Below the pieces are notes generated by a model that did not search any database, was not told the origin of the DNA, and saw only the letters and a program-made list of their open reading frames with translations. A stretch of DNA of 64,000 nt from Enterocloster bolteae (GTDB lineage: Bacteria > Bacillota > Clostridia > Lachnospirales > Lachnospiraceae): assembly GCF_002234575.2 (NCBI RefSeq), contig NZ_CP022464.2:4650001-4714000 (forward strand). The letters run 5' to 3'. The position numbers and the translations under genes were made by a program. Every line of letters starts with the position of its first letter. Position 1 is the stretch's first letter. Shown piece by piece: positions 26,143-35,424 of the stretch.

Positions 26143-26412
26143 TTGTGTTTTTTGTGCATTTTCTACATTTTGTATAAAATAATTGGCAGATATATGAAAT
26201 TCCTCCTTTTTCTTTGTGCGAAACCAATATTCTTTTCAAAACATAACGATGTGGTTAATATAGATCCGCCAGACGGAGGAGCTGTCCCAAACGTGTCCGG
26301 AACGCCGGATGGTTTACGGCTGGCATATGCCGTTTTACGGTGTGATTTTGTTTATTCCGGTTAACAGAAACAGTATAACAGCAGAAGAAACAGGCCGGTT
26401 ATGAACCTATGC
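26143..26412. other. Intergenic region, nothing recognised
   Basis: A 73-codon frame crosses this stretch on the plus strand, but it has no ribosome site, no conserved motif and an abrupt change from AT-rich to GC-rich. I see no supported gene or site here. Confidence 0.4.
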
Positions 26413-26462
26413 AAAAAACCAGAAGGAACTCTCCATCAAGAAAATTTCCTCCTGGTTTTTTT
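26413..26462 (-). terminator. Bidirectional terminator after the potassium-uptake genes
   Basis: The arms AAAACCAG-A-AGGAA and TTTCCT-C-CTGGTTTT form a stem flanked by A and T runs on both sides. It can end transcripts from either strand. Confidence 0.8.
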
Positions 26463-26532
26463 ACATTTTTAAAGAGAAAGAGCTGTTTGGTCATCTGTTT
26501 AAATGACTTTCCCCCACGCATCCCATCCTCTG

Positions 26533-27207
26533 TCACCGCGCCAAATCGTCTGCCAAGCGCTTGATCTTCTCCCGCTCCCCAATCACAATCACCGTATCCT
26601 CGTCCTGGAACACATAATCCGGGCTTACATCTGTGGTCAGCCATCCGCCTCTGGTGATAGCGATTATGTTGATGCCGTACCGGTTCCTCAGCTGTGCATC
26701 CCGCACAGACTGGCCCGTAAGCTTCCTGGTGGTCTTTATTTCAGATATATCCACGTTCTGGTCCAGCTCAAAGAGATTGAATATGCGCTTGGAGATAAGC
26801 CTTCTGGCCAGGCGGACTGCCATGTCCCTTTCAGGATATACCACCTGGGCTCCGATTTTCTCCAGAATCTCGCCCTGTTCCGGGCTGTTGGCCTTGGCCA
26901 CCACCTGGGGCACACCCAGATTGATTACATTGAGAGTGGTGAGAATGCTCACATCCACCTTGTCACCGATGCAGACCACCACCACATCGCAGTTCTGTAT
27001 TCCTGTCTCCCGCAGTGTCTCCTTCTGCAGATCCTTTACCACATACGCATGTTCCGTGTAGTTTCTGGCCTGCCTGATTTTTTCCTCGCTTCTGTCCAGC
27101 ACCATAAGCTCCTTATCCGCCTCTGCCAGGGTTGCCGCCAGTGCGCTTCCAAACCTTCCCAGACCTATGATTCCATAGGACATTGCCTCTGTCTGTTTTC
27201 GTGCCAT
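26533..27207 (-). CDS. TrkA/KtrA-type potassium channel regulatory subunit
   Basis: 224 residues: an N-terminal RCK domain with the nucleotide motif YGIIGLGRFGSALAATLAE and the acidic LDRSEEKI, then TTLNVINLGVPQVVAKANSP, and a C-terminal RCK_C domain (from about 140) with INIIAITRGGWL and EDTVIVIGE. It binds NAD(H) or ATP/ADP in the cytoplasm and gates the TrkH/KtrB channel encoded next to it. It has one RCK unit, so it is the KtrA-like short form. The start has AGGAGG upstream. Confidence 0.93.
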   Translation of the reverse strand: MARKQTEAMSYGIIGLGRFGSALAATLAEADKELMVLDRSEEKIRQARNYTEHAYVVKDLQKETLRETGIQNCDVVVVCIGDKVDVSILTTLNVINLGVPQVVAKANSPEQGEILEKIGAQVVYPERDMAVRLARRLISKRIFNLFELDQNVDISEIKTTRKLTGQSVRDAQLRNRYGINIIAITRGGWLTTDVSPDYVFQDEDTVIVIGEREKIKRLADDLAR

Positions 27208-27265
27208 ATATAAAACCTCCTCTATCCATTCAAAATGTGCTTACCGCTATTTCACTTATCTTCCC

Positions 27266-28558
27266 CTATCCGATGGAAATGCTTCCTTCCGCATAGGATA
27301 CGGATTTAGTGGGTTTGAATACCCAAATCGTCACAATGGTCAGCGGCCCCAGTCTGCCGATATACATTACCAGCACCTCCAGAAGCTTGCTTAGGGAGCT
27401 GAGTCCCGGCGTAATGCCGGTGGACAGACCCACGGTTCCGAAAGCCGATGTGATTTCAAACAGAATATCCTCAAAAGGAATCCCAGGCTCCAGGATACAC
27501 ATGAAAAAGGTTCCCAGGCACACCACCAGGGCCGACAGCGCCGTCACAATGGCTGCCTTGTAAAATGCCTCCTGGGGAATCCGGTAATGGAAGGCATGGG
27601 GCTCCTCATTGCAGGCAGCACCTTTGATGGTATGAAACAAAGTAAATAAGGTGCTGGTCTTGATGCCGCCTCCTGTGGACCCCGGTGAAGCGCCGATGAA
27701 CATGAGCACGGAAACGCTCAGCAGTCCGGCGGAAGTGAATTCTCCCAGAGGAAATGTGGAAAAGCCCGCTGTCCTGGCCGATACACTGGTAAAGAACGCG
27801 CCCAGCCAGGTAATATCCTCTGTCAGCCAAATCAATACTGTGCCGGATGCCAAAAGTATCAGGGTTGTCACAATCACCGCCTTGGAGTGAAGGCACAGCT
27901 TTTTAAAGGAGCGGTTCTTTATCAAATCCATGATGACCAGGAAGCCCAGCCCTCCAAATATAATCAGTCCGGCCGTAGTCAGGTTCAACAGCACATTGTC
28001 CTGATATCCTGTCAGGTTTTTAAGTCCCCCCAGTATATCAAACCCCGAATTGTTAAACGCGGCCACAGAGTGGAACAGGCTGATGCCAACCGCCTTTAAG
28101 GGCGGATAATCCCTGGAAAATACCAGGAAGCTTAAGACAGCTCCCACTCCCTCAAAACAAAGGGTGGTAATCAGTACATTTCTCACCAGACACACGATTC
28201 CCCTGCCGGAATCCAGGTTAAGGGCTTCCTTTACCAGAAGGCGTTCCTTTAAATTCACCCTTTTTCCAAGAGCCAGAATCACGCCCACGCCCACTGAGGT
28301 CACACCCAGACCGCCGATCTGAATCAAAAGAGCCACCACGGTCTGGCCCAGAGTCGTATAGGTATCGGCTGTGTCCACGGCTATAAGACCGGTAACACAC
28401 ACTGCGCTGGTGGATGTAAACAGAGCATCCACATAATGAAGCCTGACTCCCGGCTTTACACACACCGGCAGCATCAGCAAAAAAGATCCTGTAAGGATAA
28501 CGGCCAGAAAACCAATGGCAATGATTCTGGCCGGAGACTGCCTTTCCAGATACTTCAT
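27266..28558 (-). CDS. TrkH/KtrB potassium transporter
   Basis: About 430 residues from the ATG at 28558, with AGGAGGTG upstream; a longer frame to 28600 has no support. It has four repeated membrane-pore-membrane units. Selectivity-filter-like segments include TSTSAVCVTGLIAVD, FNNSGFDI, SVSARTAGFSTFP and TSAFGTVGLSTGI, each with the conserved glycine. It imports K+ (or Na+) and pairs with the TrkA protein downstream. The divergent KdpD/KdpE-like genes likely regulate it. Confidence 0.94.
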   Translation of the reverse strand: MKYLERQSPARIIAIGFLAVILTGSFLLMLPVCVKPGVRLHYVDALFTSTSAVCVTGLIAVDTADTYTTLGQTVVALLIQIGGLGVTSVGVGVILALGKRVNLKERLLVKEALNLDSGRGIVCLVRNVLITTLCFEGVGAVLSFLVFSRDYPPLKAVGISLFHSVAAFNNSGFDILGGLKNLTGYQDNVLLNLTTAGLIIFGGLGFLVIMDLIKNRSFKKLCLHSKAVIVTTLILLASGTVLIWLTEDITWLGAFFTSVSARTAGFSTFPLGEFTSAGLLSVSVLMFIGASPGSTGGGIKTSTLFTLFHTIKGAACNEEPHAFHYRIPQEAFYKAAIVTALSALVVCLGTFFMCILEPGIPFEDILFEITSAFGTVGLSTGITPGLSSLSKLLEVLVMYIGRLGPLTIVTIWVFKPTKSVSYAEGSISIG

Positions 28559-28635
28559 ATAATCACCTCCTAGTGCCTTCAAGCTTACCACTAAGGGCAT
28601 AAAGCAGGTATAACGGAACCGCCTCCGGTATAAAG

Positions 28636-28655
28636 ATTATATAAATATTATATAA
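28636..28655. promoter_or_regulatory. Direct repeats ATTATATAA, candidate response-regulator box
   Basis: Two copies of ATTATATAA (28636-28644 and 28647-28655) are 11 bp apart, one helical turn, in the space between the divergent trkH and sensor kinase genes. OmpR-type regulators such as KdpE bind direct repeats of this kind. A -10-like TATACT lies at 28685 for the kinase gene. Confidence 0.5.
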
Positions 28656-28724
28656 AGATACAGTCATTTAACCCAAAGATATGATATACTGTCCGGGTAG
28701 ACAATGAAGGAGGTTTTTCATTCC

Positions 28725-30257
28725 ATGGCCCGTTCCCGAATCCTTGACACCCTAAAAACCATGGCAGTCCTGGCCGCAGCCACTGCCATTGGATTCCTGT
28801 TAGAAACCCTTGGCCTGTCCCAGGCCAATATCATTACCGTATATATTCTGGGAGTCCTGGTGGTGGCGGCAGTCACAGCCAGCCGCTGGTACAGCATCAG
28901 CGCTTCCCTGGCCAGCGTACTGCTGTTCAACTACATATTTACAGAGCCCATGTTCGTCCTGAAGGCAGAGGACGCAGGCACCCAGCTTACCCTTCTGATT
29001 ACATTTCTGGCAGCTGTATTTACCAGTTCCTTCACCGTGCAGATGAAAGAAAAGGCACGGCTTTCCCAACAGGATGCCTACCGCTCCGGCGTCATCCTGG
29101 ACACCAGCCAGATGCTCCAGAAGGCCGCTGCACCGGCGGATATCCTGACCTGTACCGCCATACAGCTGAACAAACTGCTCAAAAGGGACATTACCTGCTT
29201 TGAACAGGATGGAGCCGGCCTTAAGTCCCCCCTTTGTTTCCGTGAGTACTCTTCTCCCGCAACAGGAAGGGGACCAGCCCCTGACACCTTAGAGGAACTG
29301 ACTGCTGCCCGGAAATGCTTTCAGGAGGGAAAGGAAACAGGGGCTGCCACAGGGCTGTTTCCTGCAGCAGCTTACCACTTCCTGCCCCTTCAAAGCTCAG
29401 GCGCTGTCTATGGCGTCATGGGAATTCATGTGGGCACCACGCCTCCCGGCGACTTTGAAAACAGTCTGGCAGTAGCCATCATAGCCCAGTGTTCCATGGC
29501 GCTGGAAAAAGAATATATTTCCAGGAAGCGGGAGGAGGAAGCGGCCATGGCCCGGGCGGAACAGCTCCGGAGCAATCTGCTGCGTTCCATCTCCCATGAC
29601 CTGCGCACCCCGCTCACCAGCATATCCGGCAATGCAGGTGTCCTGATGAGCGATGGGGAGAACCTGTCGGCCGAACACCGTAGCCGGATATACAGGGACA
29701 TATACGATGATTCCATGTGGCTTATCAATCTGGTGGAAAACCTTCTGTCCATCACCCGTATGGAAGGCCAGGGCGTCCACCTGCACATGGAAACCGAATT
29801 GCTGGAGGAAGTCATAGACGAAGCCATGCGCCATATCAACCGGCGTCACGAACACCACACCATCAGGGTAAATCAGGTGGGTGACTATATCCTGGCTGAC
29901 ATGGATGCCAGGCTGATTATACAAGTCATAACCAACCTGGTGGACAATGCGGTGAAGTACACACCGGAAGGTTCCACCATCATGGTAAACAGCCGCCAGG
30001 AAGGCGCCTCTGCCGTCATTGACGTCAGCGACAACGGGCCCGGTATTCCCGATGAGTCAAAGGAAAAGATTTTTGAAATGTTCTATACCACCGGCCACAA
30101 ATCCGCGGACGGAAAGCGGGGCATGGGACTGGGACTGCCCCTTTGCAGGGCAATACTGAGCGCCCACAAGGGCACCATCGAAGTTTTAGACAACAAACCT
30201 GCCGGAAGCATATTCCGGCTTACATTACCAGCCAAGGAGGTATCCCTACATGAATAA
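28725..30257 (+). CDS. KdpD-like sensor histidine kinase lacking the KdpD N-terminal domains
   Basis: About 510 residues from the ATG at 28725, with AAGGAGG upstream. A four-helix DUF4118 membrane domain is at about residues 10-100 (TMAVLAAATAIGFLLETLG, ITVYILGVLVVAA), then a GAF-like domain (about 115-265). The HisKA phospho-acceptor is LLRSISHDLRTPLTSISGN, and HATPase motifs are NLVDNAVKYTPEG, DNGPGIPDE and GMGLGLPLC. Classical KdpD proteins carry KdpD and Usp domains of ~370 residues before this; they are absent. It overlaps the response regulator by 8 nt. It presumably senses K+ or osmotic state. Confidence 0.92.
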   Translation: MARSRILDTLKTMAVLAAATAIGFLLETLGLSQANIITVYILGVLVVAAVTASRWYSISASLASVLLFNYIFTEPMFVLKAEDAGTQLTLLITFLAAVFTSSFTVQMKEKARLSQQDAYRSGVILDTSQMLQKAAAPADILTCTAIQLNKLLKRDITCFEQDGAGLKSPLCFREYSSPATGRGPAPDTLEELTAARKCFQEGKETGAATGLFPAAAYHFLPLQSSGAVYGVMGIHVGTTPPGDFENSLAVAIIAQCSMALEKEYISRKREEEAAMARAEQLRSNLLRSISHDLRTPLTSISGNAGVLMSDGENLSAEHRSRIYRDIYDDSMWLINLVENLLSITRMEGQGVHLHMETELLEEVIDEAMRHINRRHEHHTIRVNQVGDYILADMDARLIIQVITNLVDNAVKYTPEGSTIMVNSRQEGASAVIDVSDNGPGIPDESKEKIFEMFYTTGHKSADGKRGMGLGLPLCRAILSAHKGTIEVLDNKPAGSIFRLTLPAKEVSLHE

Positions 30258-30948
30258 GCCATCCATCCTGATTATAGAGGATGACAAAGCAGTGAAAAAT
30301 CTCATCGCCACCACCCTGGAGATGCACGATTACCATTATATATGGGCGGATAAGGGAGAACAGGGCATCCTGTCCGCTGCTTCCCAGAGACCTGACATCA
30401 TCTTACTGGACCTGGGGCTTCCGGACATGGACGGAGTGGACGTGATTCTTAAAATCCGTTCCTGGACCAATACCCCCATTATTGTCATCAGCGCCAGAAG
30501 CGAGGACAGCGACAAGATAGCGGCCCTGGACGCCGGGGCGGACGACTATTTGACCAAGCCTTTTTCCGTGGACGAGCTTTTAGCCAGACTCCGCTCCACC
30601 CAGAGACGGTTAAGCTATATGCAGTCCCTGGAGGAAGTACAGACCTCCCTGTTTGCCAACGGCGGGCTGACCATTGACTATGCGGCGGGATGCGCCTGCC
30701 TGGACGGGGAGGAACTGCACCTGACTCCCTATGAATACAAGCTTCTCTGCCTCCTTGCCCACAATGTTGGAAAGGTCCTGACCCACTCCTACATAACCCG
30801 GGAAATATGGGGTGCAGCCTGGGAAGGGGACGTGGCCTCCCTCCGTGTTTTCATGGCCTCCCTGCGGAAAAAGATTGAAAAAAATCCCTCACAGCCCCAG
30901 TACATCCAGACCCACGTGGGAGTGGGGTACCGGATGATGAAGCGGTAA
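30250..30948 (+). CDS. KdpE-like OmpR-family response regulator
   Basis: 232 residues. The receiver has acidic residues in ILIIEDDKAV, the phospho-Asp in IILLDLGLPDMDG, the Thr/Ser in IVISARSEDS and the Lys in YLTKPFSVDEL. The C-terminal winged helix is LTPYEYKLLCLLAHNVGKVL through VFMASLRKKIEKNP and VGVGYRM. It is cotranscribed with the kinase and is a good candidate to bind the direct repeats upstream of trkH. No kdpFABC genes are in the window. Confidence 0.93.
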   Translation: MNKPSILIIEDDKAVKNLIATTLEMHDYHYIWADKGEQGILSAASQRPDIILLDLGLPDMDGVDVILKIRSWTNTPIIVISARSEDSDKIAALDAGADDYLTKPFSVDELLARLRSTQRRLSYMQSLEEVQTSLFANGGLTIDYAAGCACLDGEELHLTPYEYKLLCLLAHNVGKVLTHSYITREIWGAAWEGDVASLRVFMASLRKKIEKNPSQPQYIQTHVGVGYRMMKR

Positions 30949-30996
30949 GGGATTATACAACCAATAGATGAAATCCGATGGTATTTATGTCATTAT

Positions 30997-32097
30997 TTAT
31001 GTCATGAAACCCTTCAGAGCCCAGTCATATGTATCCATGGCCTGCTGGAAGCCTGTGTCTGCCCTTTCTTTGGCAGCGGCGGCGTCCATGTAGGCCGCTT
31101 TTGCCTCCAGATATTCCTGGCGCGACAGCATTCCCAGGGCCAGCTTGTTGGATGCTGCCTGGAACGCGGCTTCCTGGGATGCCATGGACGTTGCTGCGCT
31201 GGTCCAGAGTGTCTGGCTGGCCAGGACATCCTGATACAGTGTATCCAGCTGGCCGTACATAGCCTCCTCACTCTGGCGGATATCCCGCTGGCGGGCATGG
31301 AGTTCTTTATTGGAGCTGGCTCCTCCACTCCTCTGTTCCCTCAGGGAATAATTGTTGCCCAGCGCGCGCCATTTGTCGGTGCTGCCTCCCATTTCCAGGA
31401 CACGCTCAGGCCGGGGCGCTGGCATGGGACCGACTTCTGCCTGGGAGCCTTCCGGAATTCCGGTGAGAATGAATAACTCCTTCTTCACCCGTTCCATCTC
31501 GTCCTGTACAGCCTTTGCCTTGGCAGCTGCCGCATCAGCCTCTTTTCCTGCCTGGTCCGCCTGGGCGGCAGAGGCGCTTCCTGTCTGAACCTGGCGCAGC
31601 AGCTTCTCATACTGGCTCTGTTTCCACTCTGCCTGAGCCAAAGCCGCCTCCTGTTCCGTTTTAAGGGTATTATAGGTGCCCATAAGATTCTGGGCTGTCC
31701 AGAGTACGGTATCCTCCATCCTGCGAAGGGACATGGACGCCTGGCTGCCCTGGGCAGAGCGAATCTGCTTATCCATATCCTTGGCCGCATCCTCCAGGGT
31801 CTTGGCCTGGGCCCGGTACTGGCCGGCACTGTCTTTGTCCCCGTTCTTCTCCAGGTCCTCGGCCTCCTCCCTGAGAAGACGTCTGGTTTCCATGATTTCC
31901 TCCCTGGCATTCTCGTACCGCGCCAGGCGGCTGTCATACTGCGCCTGTTCCATCTGTATCTGGGGGCTGCTGGCTTTTACCAGCGTCTCTAACTCCTCAT
32001 AACGAATGACATCGGGCATTGCATCTGCATGGGCCTCCAAAGGGTACAGGCAGGCAAAGAAGAGGCCCATGCAGAGCAGTAAGTATTTTTTCACCAT
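30997..32097 (-). CDS. TolC-like (outer membrane efflux family) protein 1
   Basis: 366 residues with a signal peptide (KKYLLLCMGLFFACLYPLEA, cleavage near AHA). The rest is long helical coiled-coil segments (LARYENAREEIMETRRLLRE, QAEWKQSQYEKLLRQVQTG) ending with KLALGMLSRQEYLEAKAAYM, the LG-x-x-S-R-x-E-Y/L motif of the TolC family. In Gram-negatives TolC forms the outer membrane exit duct. Here, next to MacA/MacB-like genes in a probable monoderm, it may instead form a periplasm-like or wall-spanning coiled coil. It follows the second TolC-like gene with a 3-nt gap. Confidence 0.8.
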   Translation of the reverse strand: MVKKYLLLCMGLFFACLYPLEAHADAMPDVIRYEELETLVKASSPQIQMEQAQYDSRLARYENAREEIMETRRLLREEAEDLEKNGDKDSAGQYRAQAKTLEDAAKDMDKQIRSAQGSQASMSLRRMEDTVLWTAQNLMGTYNTLKTEQEAALAQAEWKQSQYEKLLRQVQTGSASAAQADQAGKEADAAAAKAKAVQDEMERVKKELFILTGIPEGSQAEVGPMPAPRPERVLEMGGSTDKWRALGNNYSLREQRSGGASSNKELHARQRDIRQSEEAMYGQLDTLYQDVLASQTLWTSAATSMASQEAAFQAASNKLALGMLSRQEYLEAKAAYMDAAAAKERADTGFQQAMDTYDWALKGFMT

Positions 32098-32100
32098 ATC

Positions 32101-33300
32101 CTATGCCCCCTCTGTCTGTGCAAGGCCGTTGACCGCCCATCTGTAATCCTCCAGGGCCTGTCTGTATTTCAGGCCTGCCGTGTCACATGCGGACTGGCTG
32201 GAGGCCATGGTTCCCTGCTGCTGTGTATATTCATTTTTGGAAATCATGCCCAGGCTGTATTTGCGCTCGGCTGTCTGGGCCCCGGTACGGGCCAGCTCCA
32301 GCTCGCCCGCCGCCTGTTCATAATCAGCCCTGGCCTGCTCCAAAAGCTTATATCTGGCTTCCACATCCGCCTCAATCTGCCTGCGGCCAGTCTCCACCTT
32401 CTGGTTCATCACATCCCACTGGGTCCCGTTGCCTGTAAATATCAGACGGCGCTCATTGGCTGTCTGGGTAAAGTTCTGCTCTATGGCCCTTTCCTTATCA
32501 AACTCCAGGTCAATCTGATCCATCTCCCCGGCATCCGGCACCGGCACTTCCCTGATATCCGGCTGGGCATTGTGATCCCAACCCGTCATGACGCAGAGCT
32601 CTCTGCGCAGTCCGTCCCTCTCCCTGTCATTGGTCTCCAGGGCTGCCTGGGCTGCCTCCATCTTTTCCCGGGCCCCAAGCAGCTCAGCCTGGGTAGCCAT
32701 GCCCTGGCCTGCTTTCACTGCCATGGCCTCATACTTTGACCTGGCCTGGTTCACATCCTCCTCCAGGGCAGGACGCGCCTTGGCCTTCTGCCAGTAGGAT
32801 ATCATCTTTGTCTGGGCATCCTTTACAAGAACAGCCTCCTGTCTGTCGTACTCCAGCTTCTTCACCCGTCCGTCCTCATTCTGTGAATCAGCCAGCTCCT
32901 GGTTCTGTTCAGCCTGCAGGCGGGCGCTTATGGCCCCCACCGCTGTTCCCGCGTATCCCGGCTGGTCCTCATTGACGGAATCCATTATCTTATCGCTGGA
33001 ATCATAGAGCCTGTCAGCAATATCCTGGTAGGCATTTTTCATTTCATCGTGGTCCTTGCCCCTGTAGTCGTCGTATTCCAGACGGTTATTGATAACCGTG
33101 GCATTGTATTCGTGGACCAGGTCAGCCAGCTCCCCGTATTCCAGCACATCATCCCTCAGCGCCGCCCATTTGTCCGCAGAATAGGCAAACTCCGGACTGG
33201 CCCATACAGTCACCGGCCGCAGCATGCCCGGAACCGGGGCCAGCATCAGGGCCAATCCCATGGCTCCTGCTCTCTTCCATGTACCGCTCATCCGTCTCAC
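32101..33300 (-). CDS. TolC-like (outer membrane efflux family) protein 2
   Basis: About 399 residues from the GTG at 33300, with AGGAGG seven bases upstream; this start gives a normal signal peptide (RRMSGTWKRAGAMGLALMLA then VTVWA). It is helical throughout, with YDRQEAVLVKDAQTKMISYW and the family motif KYSLGMISKNEYTQQQGTM near the end. It is paralogous to the gene downstream (KLALGMLSRQEYLEAK), suggesting a heteromeric assembly. The upstream leader contains tandem 22-bp repeats. Confidence 0.8.
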   Translation of the reverse strand: MRRMSGTWKRAGAMGLALMLAPVPGMLRPVTVWASPEFAYSADKWAALRDDVLEYGELADLVHEYNATVINNRLEYDDYRGKDHDEMKNAYQDIADRLYDSSDKIMDSVNEDQPGYAGTAVGAISARLQAEQNQELADSQNEDGRVKKLEYDRQEAVLVKDAQTKMISYWQKAKARPALEEDVNQARSKYEAMAVKAGQGMATQAELLGAREKMEAAQAALETNDRERDGLRRELCVMTGWDHNAQPDIREVPVPDAGEMDQIDLEFDKERAIEQNFTQTANERRLIFTGNGTQWDVMNQKVETGRRQIEADVEARYKLLEQARADYEQAAGELELARTGAQTAERKYSLGMISKNEYTQQQGTMASSQSACDTAGLKYRQALEDYRWAVNGLAQTEGA

Positions 33301-33403
33301 TTGCTTTCCTCCTGTCTCGATTCTTGATTTCCTCCGGCCGCATCCTTTGATATCCTCCAGCCGCATCATTGATTTCCTCCGGCCGCATCCTTGATTTGCT
33401 CCG
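33301..33403 (-). repeat. Tandem 22-23 bp repeats between the ABC permease and TolC-like genes
   Basis: Units at 33324-33345, 33346-33368 and 33369-33390, with degenerate units on each side. Two units are identical (TTGATTTCCTCC-GGCCGCATCC on the plus strand). On the coding strand each carries GGAGG followed by A-rich sequence, so the ribosome site of the next gene looks like the last unit of the array. Confidence 0.85.
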
Positions 33404-33417
33404 TCGGGATATCCCGT

Positions 33418-34629
33418 CTATTCGTAACGCAGCGCGTCTATCGGGTCTGCCTTGGCTGCCTTGGATGCAGGATATAATCCAAAGAAGATACCGACCACTG
33501 CTGAAAATGACACTGCAACCACGATGACCCCCGGTTTTATGACCACCGCAAATCCCAGAAGGAATCCTCCCAGGGATACGGTTCCCACTCCCAGTATGAC
33601 ACCGATAATGCCGCCGCAGGCTGACAATATGGCTGACTCCGTCAAAAACTGTATTAACACATCCCTGGTCCTTGCTCCAAGGGCTTTCCGGATGCCGATT
33701 TCCCTGGTACGCTCCGTCACGGACACCAGCATGATATTCATAATGCCGATTCCGCCCACCATCAGCGAAATGGCCGCGATACCGCCCACTGCCATGGACA
33801 GGCTGCCCATCATGCTGTCCACTGAGGTCATTTCCTGCATGGCCGTATACATGTACATATCCTCCGGCTGCCTGCCGTGCATCTTGGCCGCATATGCCTT
33901 GAACTGGCTGAAAAACTGGTCCAGGTTCACATCGTCCTTTGCATACACATGAAGCTGGTAAAAATAGTCGTTGGGCCAGGTCAGAAGGGTGTATGGAATG
34001 AATGCCGACCCCTTGTCATCGCTGTTGCCCATCATCAGGGCCTGGAAGGCGTTGACCTCCTTGCGGTACACACCCACCACCGTAAAGTCGTCGGTAGAGC
34101 CATATAAGGTGGTTCTGAAGGACCGCCCAACCGCATTCTCAGTGCCGAACAGCATCTGGGCGCTCTTGGTATCCATGACCACGTTCTTCCTTCTTCCCAG
34201 GATGTCTCCCTCGTTGAGATAGCGGCCGTACACCACGTTCACCGGCTGCACATCCTGGTAATTGTAGTCAATTCCCTGATAGTCAAATTTAATCTTAGTC
34301 CGCTTATACTCGGCATCACTGCTGGTATAGGCACTGCTGTCTATATAGGCGACCTGGTCCTTAAAGGCCTCCTTGGCCCGCTCCATCTCGTCCAGGGTAA
34401 AATAATCGCTCTGCCGCACATCATCTACCCAGTAACCAATGGATATATAGGCCTGGGTAATCCCCACATCCTTGTATAAATCAGAGAAAAGTCCGCGCAT
34501 GGTATCTCCGATGGACACGATGGCTATGACGGAACCAATGCCGATGATGATTCCCAGCATAGTCAGGGCGGAACGCATCTTATTGGACCGGATGGCAGAA
34601 AATGCCATCTTCATGTTTTCAATCAGCAT
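33418..34629 (-). CDS. MacB-like ABC transporter permease
   Basis: 403 residues. A first membrane helix follows MAFSAIRSNKMRSALTMLGI; a large extracellular MacB_PCD domain occupies about residues 45-265. The C-terminal FtsX domain has three helices with ISLMVGGIGIMNIMLVSVTE, RTREIGIRKALGART and GLYPASKAAKADPIDALRYE. This is the type VII mechanotransmission ABC family. With the ATPase and the fusion protein it would export a peptide, lipid or antibiotic. It overlaps the ATPase gene by 7 nt. Confidence 0.94.
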   Translation of the reverse strand: MLIENMKMAFSAIRSNKMRSALTMLGIIIGIGSVIAIVSIGDTMRGLFSDLYKDVGITQAYISIGYWVDDVRQSDYFTLDEMERAKEAFKDQVAYIDSSAYTSSDAEYKRTKIKFDYQGIDYNYQDVQPVNVVYGRYLNEGDILGRRKNVVMDTKSAQMLFGTENAVGRSFRTTLYGSTDDFTVVGVYRKEVNAFQALMMGNSDDKGSAFIPYTLLTWPNDYFYQLHVYAKDDVNLDQFFSQFKAYAAKMHGRQPEDMYMYTAMQEMTSVDSMMGSLSMAVGGIAAISLMVGGIGIMNIMLVSVTERTREIGIRKALGARTRDVLIQFLTESAILSACGGIIGVILGVGTVSLGGFLLGFAVVIKPGVIVVAVSFSAVVGIFFGLYPASKAAKADPIDALRYE

Positions 34630-35411
34630 TCTGCTCTCCCCCCCTTCCCGTCCTCAGAAGTCACCCTGGCCGCATTCAATTTGTCACTCTGTATCTGCCC
34701 GTCGCTGAACCGTATCACGCGGTGGGCAAAGGCTGCTATATCCTCCTCATGGGTAACCAGCACCACGGTAGCCCCTTCCTGGTGAAGCTTTGTAAACAGC
34801 TCCATGATTTCCACCGAGGAGGCGGTATCCAGGTTTCCTGTGGGCTCGTCTGCCAGAATTAAGGGCGGTTCATTGGCAAGGGCTCTGGCTATGGCAACCC
34901 TCTGCCTCTGACCTCCGGAGAGCTCGTTTGGCATATGTTCCTTCCTGGCTCCCAGCCCCACCCGTTCCAATAGCAGCTGGGCCCTGACCGCCCGTTTGGC
35001 CTTTGGCACCCTGGCATAGGTCATGGGCAGCTCCACATTCTTAAGGGCCGATGTCCTGGATATCAGGTTAAAGGACTGGAACACAAACCCGATTTTCCGG
35101 TTCCTGATATCGGAGAGCTGGTCCGGCGTCATGTCTGCCACGTCAATGCCGTCCAGGTAGTAATGTCCCAGGGTAGGCCGGTCCAGACACCCGAGTATGT
35201 TCATCAGGGTGGATTTTCCGGATCCGGAGTGTCCCATGATGGCCACAAACTCCCCCCGTTCAATGGTAAGGTTTATCTTCTTTAGTCCCAGTACCTTAAT
35301 GGCCCCGGTATCATATATCTTGACCAGATTCTCCAGCTTAATCAGGGGTCCGTCATAGACCTCTTCCTGAATCATGCTGTCCCTGTGTAAAAACTTCATC
35401 CACTTCTTCAT
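34623..35411 (-). CDS. MacB-type ABC transporter ATPase
   Basis: 262 residues: Walker A in MGHSGSGKSTLMNILG, Q-loop in GFVFQSFNLISR, signature LSGGQRQRVAIARALA, Walker B LILADEPTGNLDTASS and the H-loop VLVTHEEDIA. This is the LolD/MacB-type separate ATPase. An unusually long N-terminus (about 27 residues) precedes the usual LIKLENLVKIY start. Start supported by AGGAGG. Confidence 0.96.
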   Translation of the reverse strand: MKKWMKFLHRDSMIQEEVYDGPLIKLENLVKIYDTGAIKVLGLKKINLTIERGEFVAIMGHSGSGKSTLMNILGCLDRPTLGHYYLDGIDVADMTPDQLSDIRNRKIGFVFQSFNLISRTSALKNVELPMTYARVPKAKRAVRAQLLLERVGLGARKEHMPNELSGGQRQRVAIARALANEPPLILADEPTGNLDTASSVEIMELFTKLHQEGATVVLVTHEEDIAAFAHRVIRFSDGQIQSDKLNAARVTSEDGKGGRAEC

Positions 35412-35424
35412 ACGGCGCCTCCTG

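Noticed and set aside
26143..26364. 73-codon plus-strand frame upstream of the purine operon
   Set aside because: No Shine-Dalgarno site, mixed composition and no known motif.
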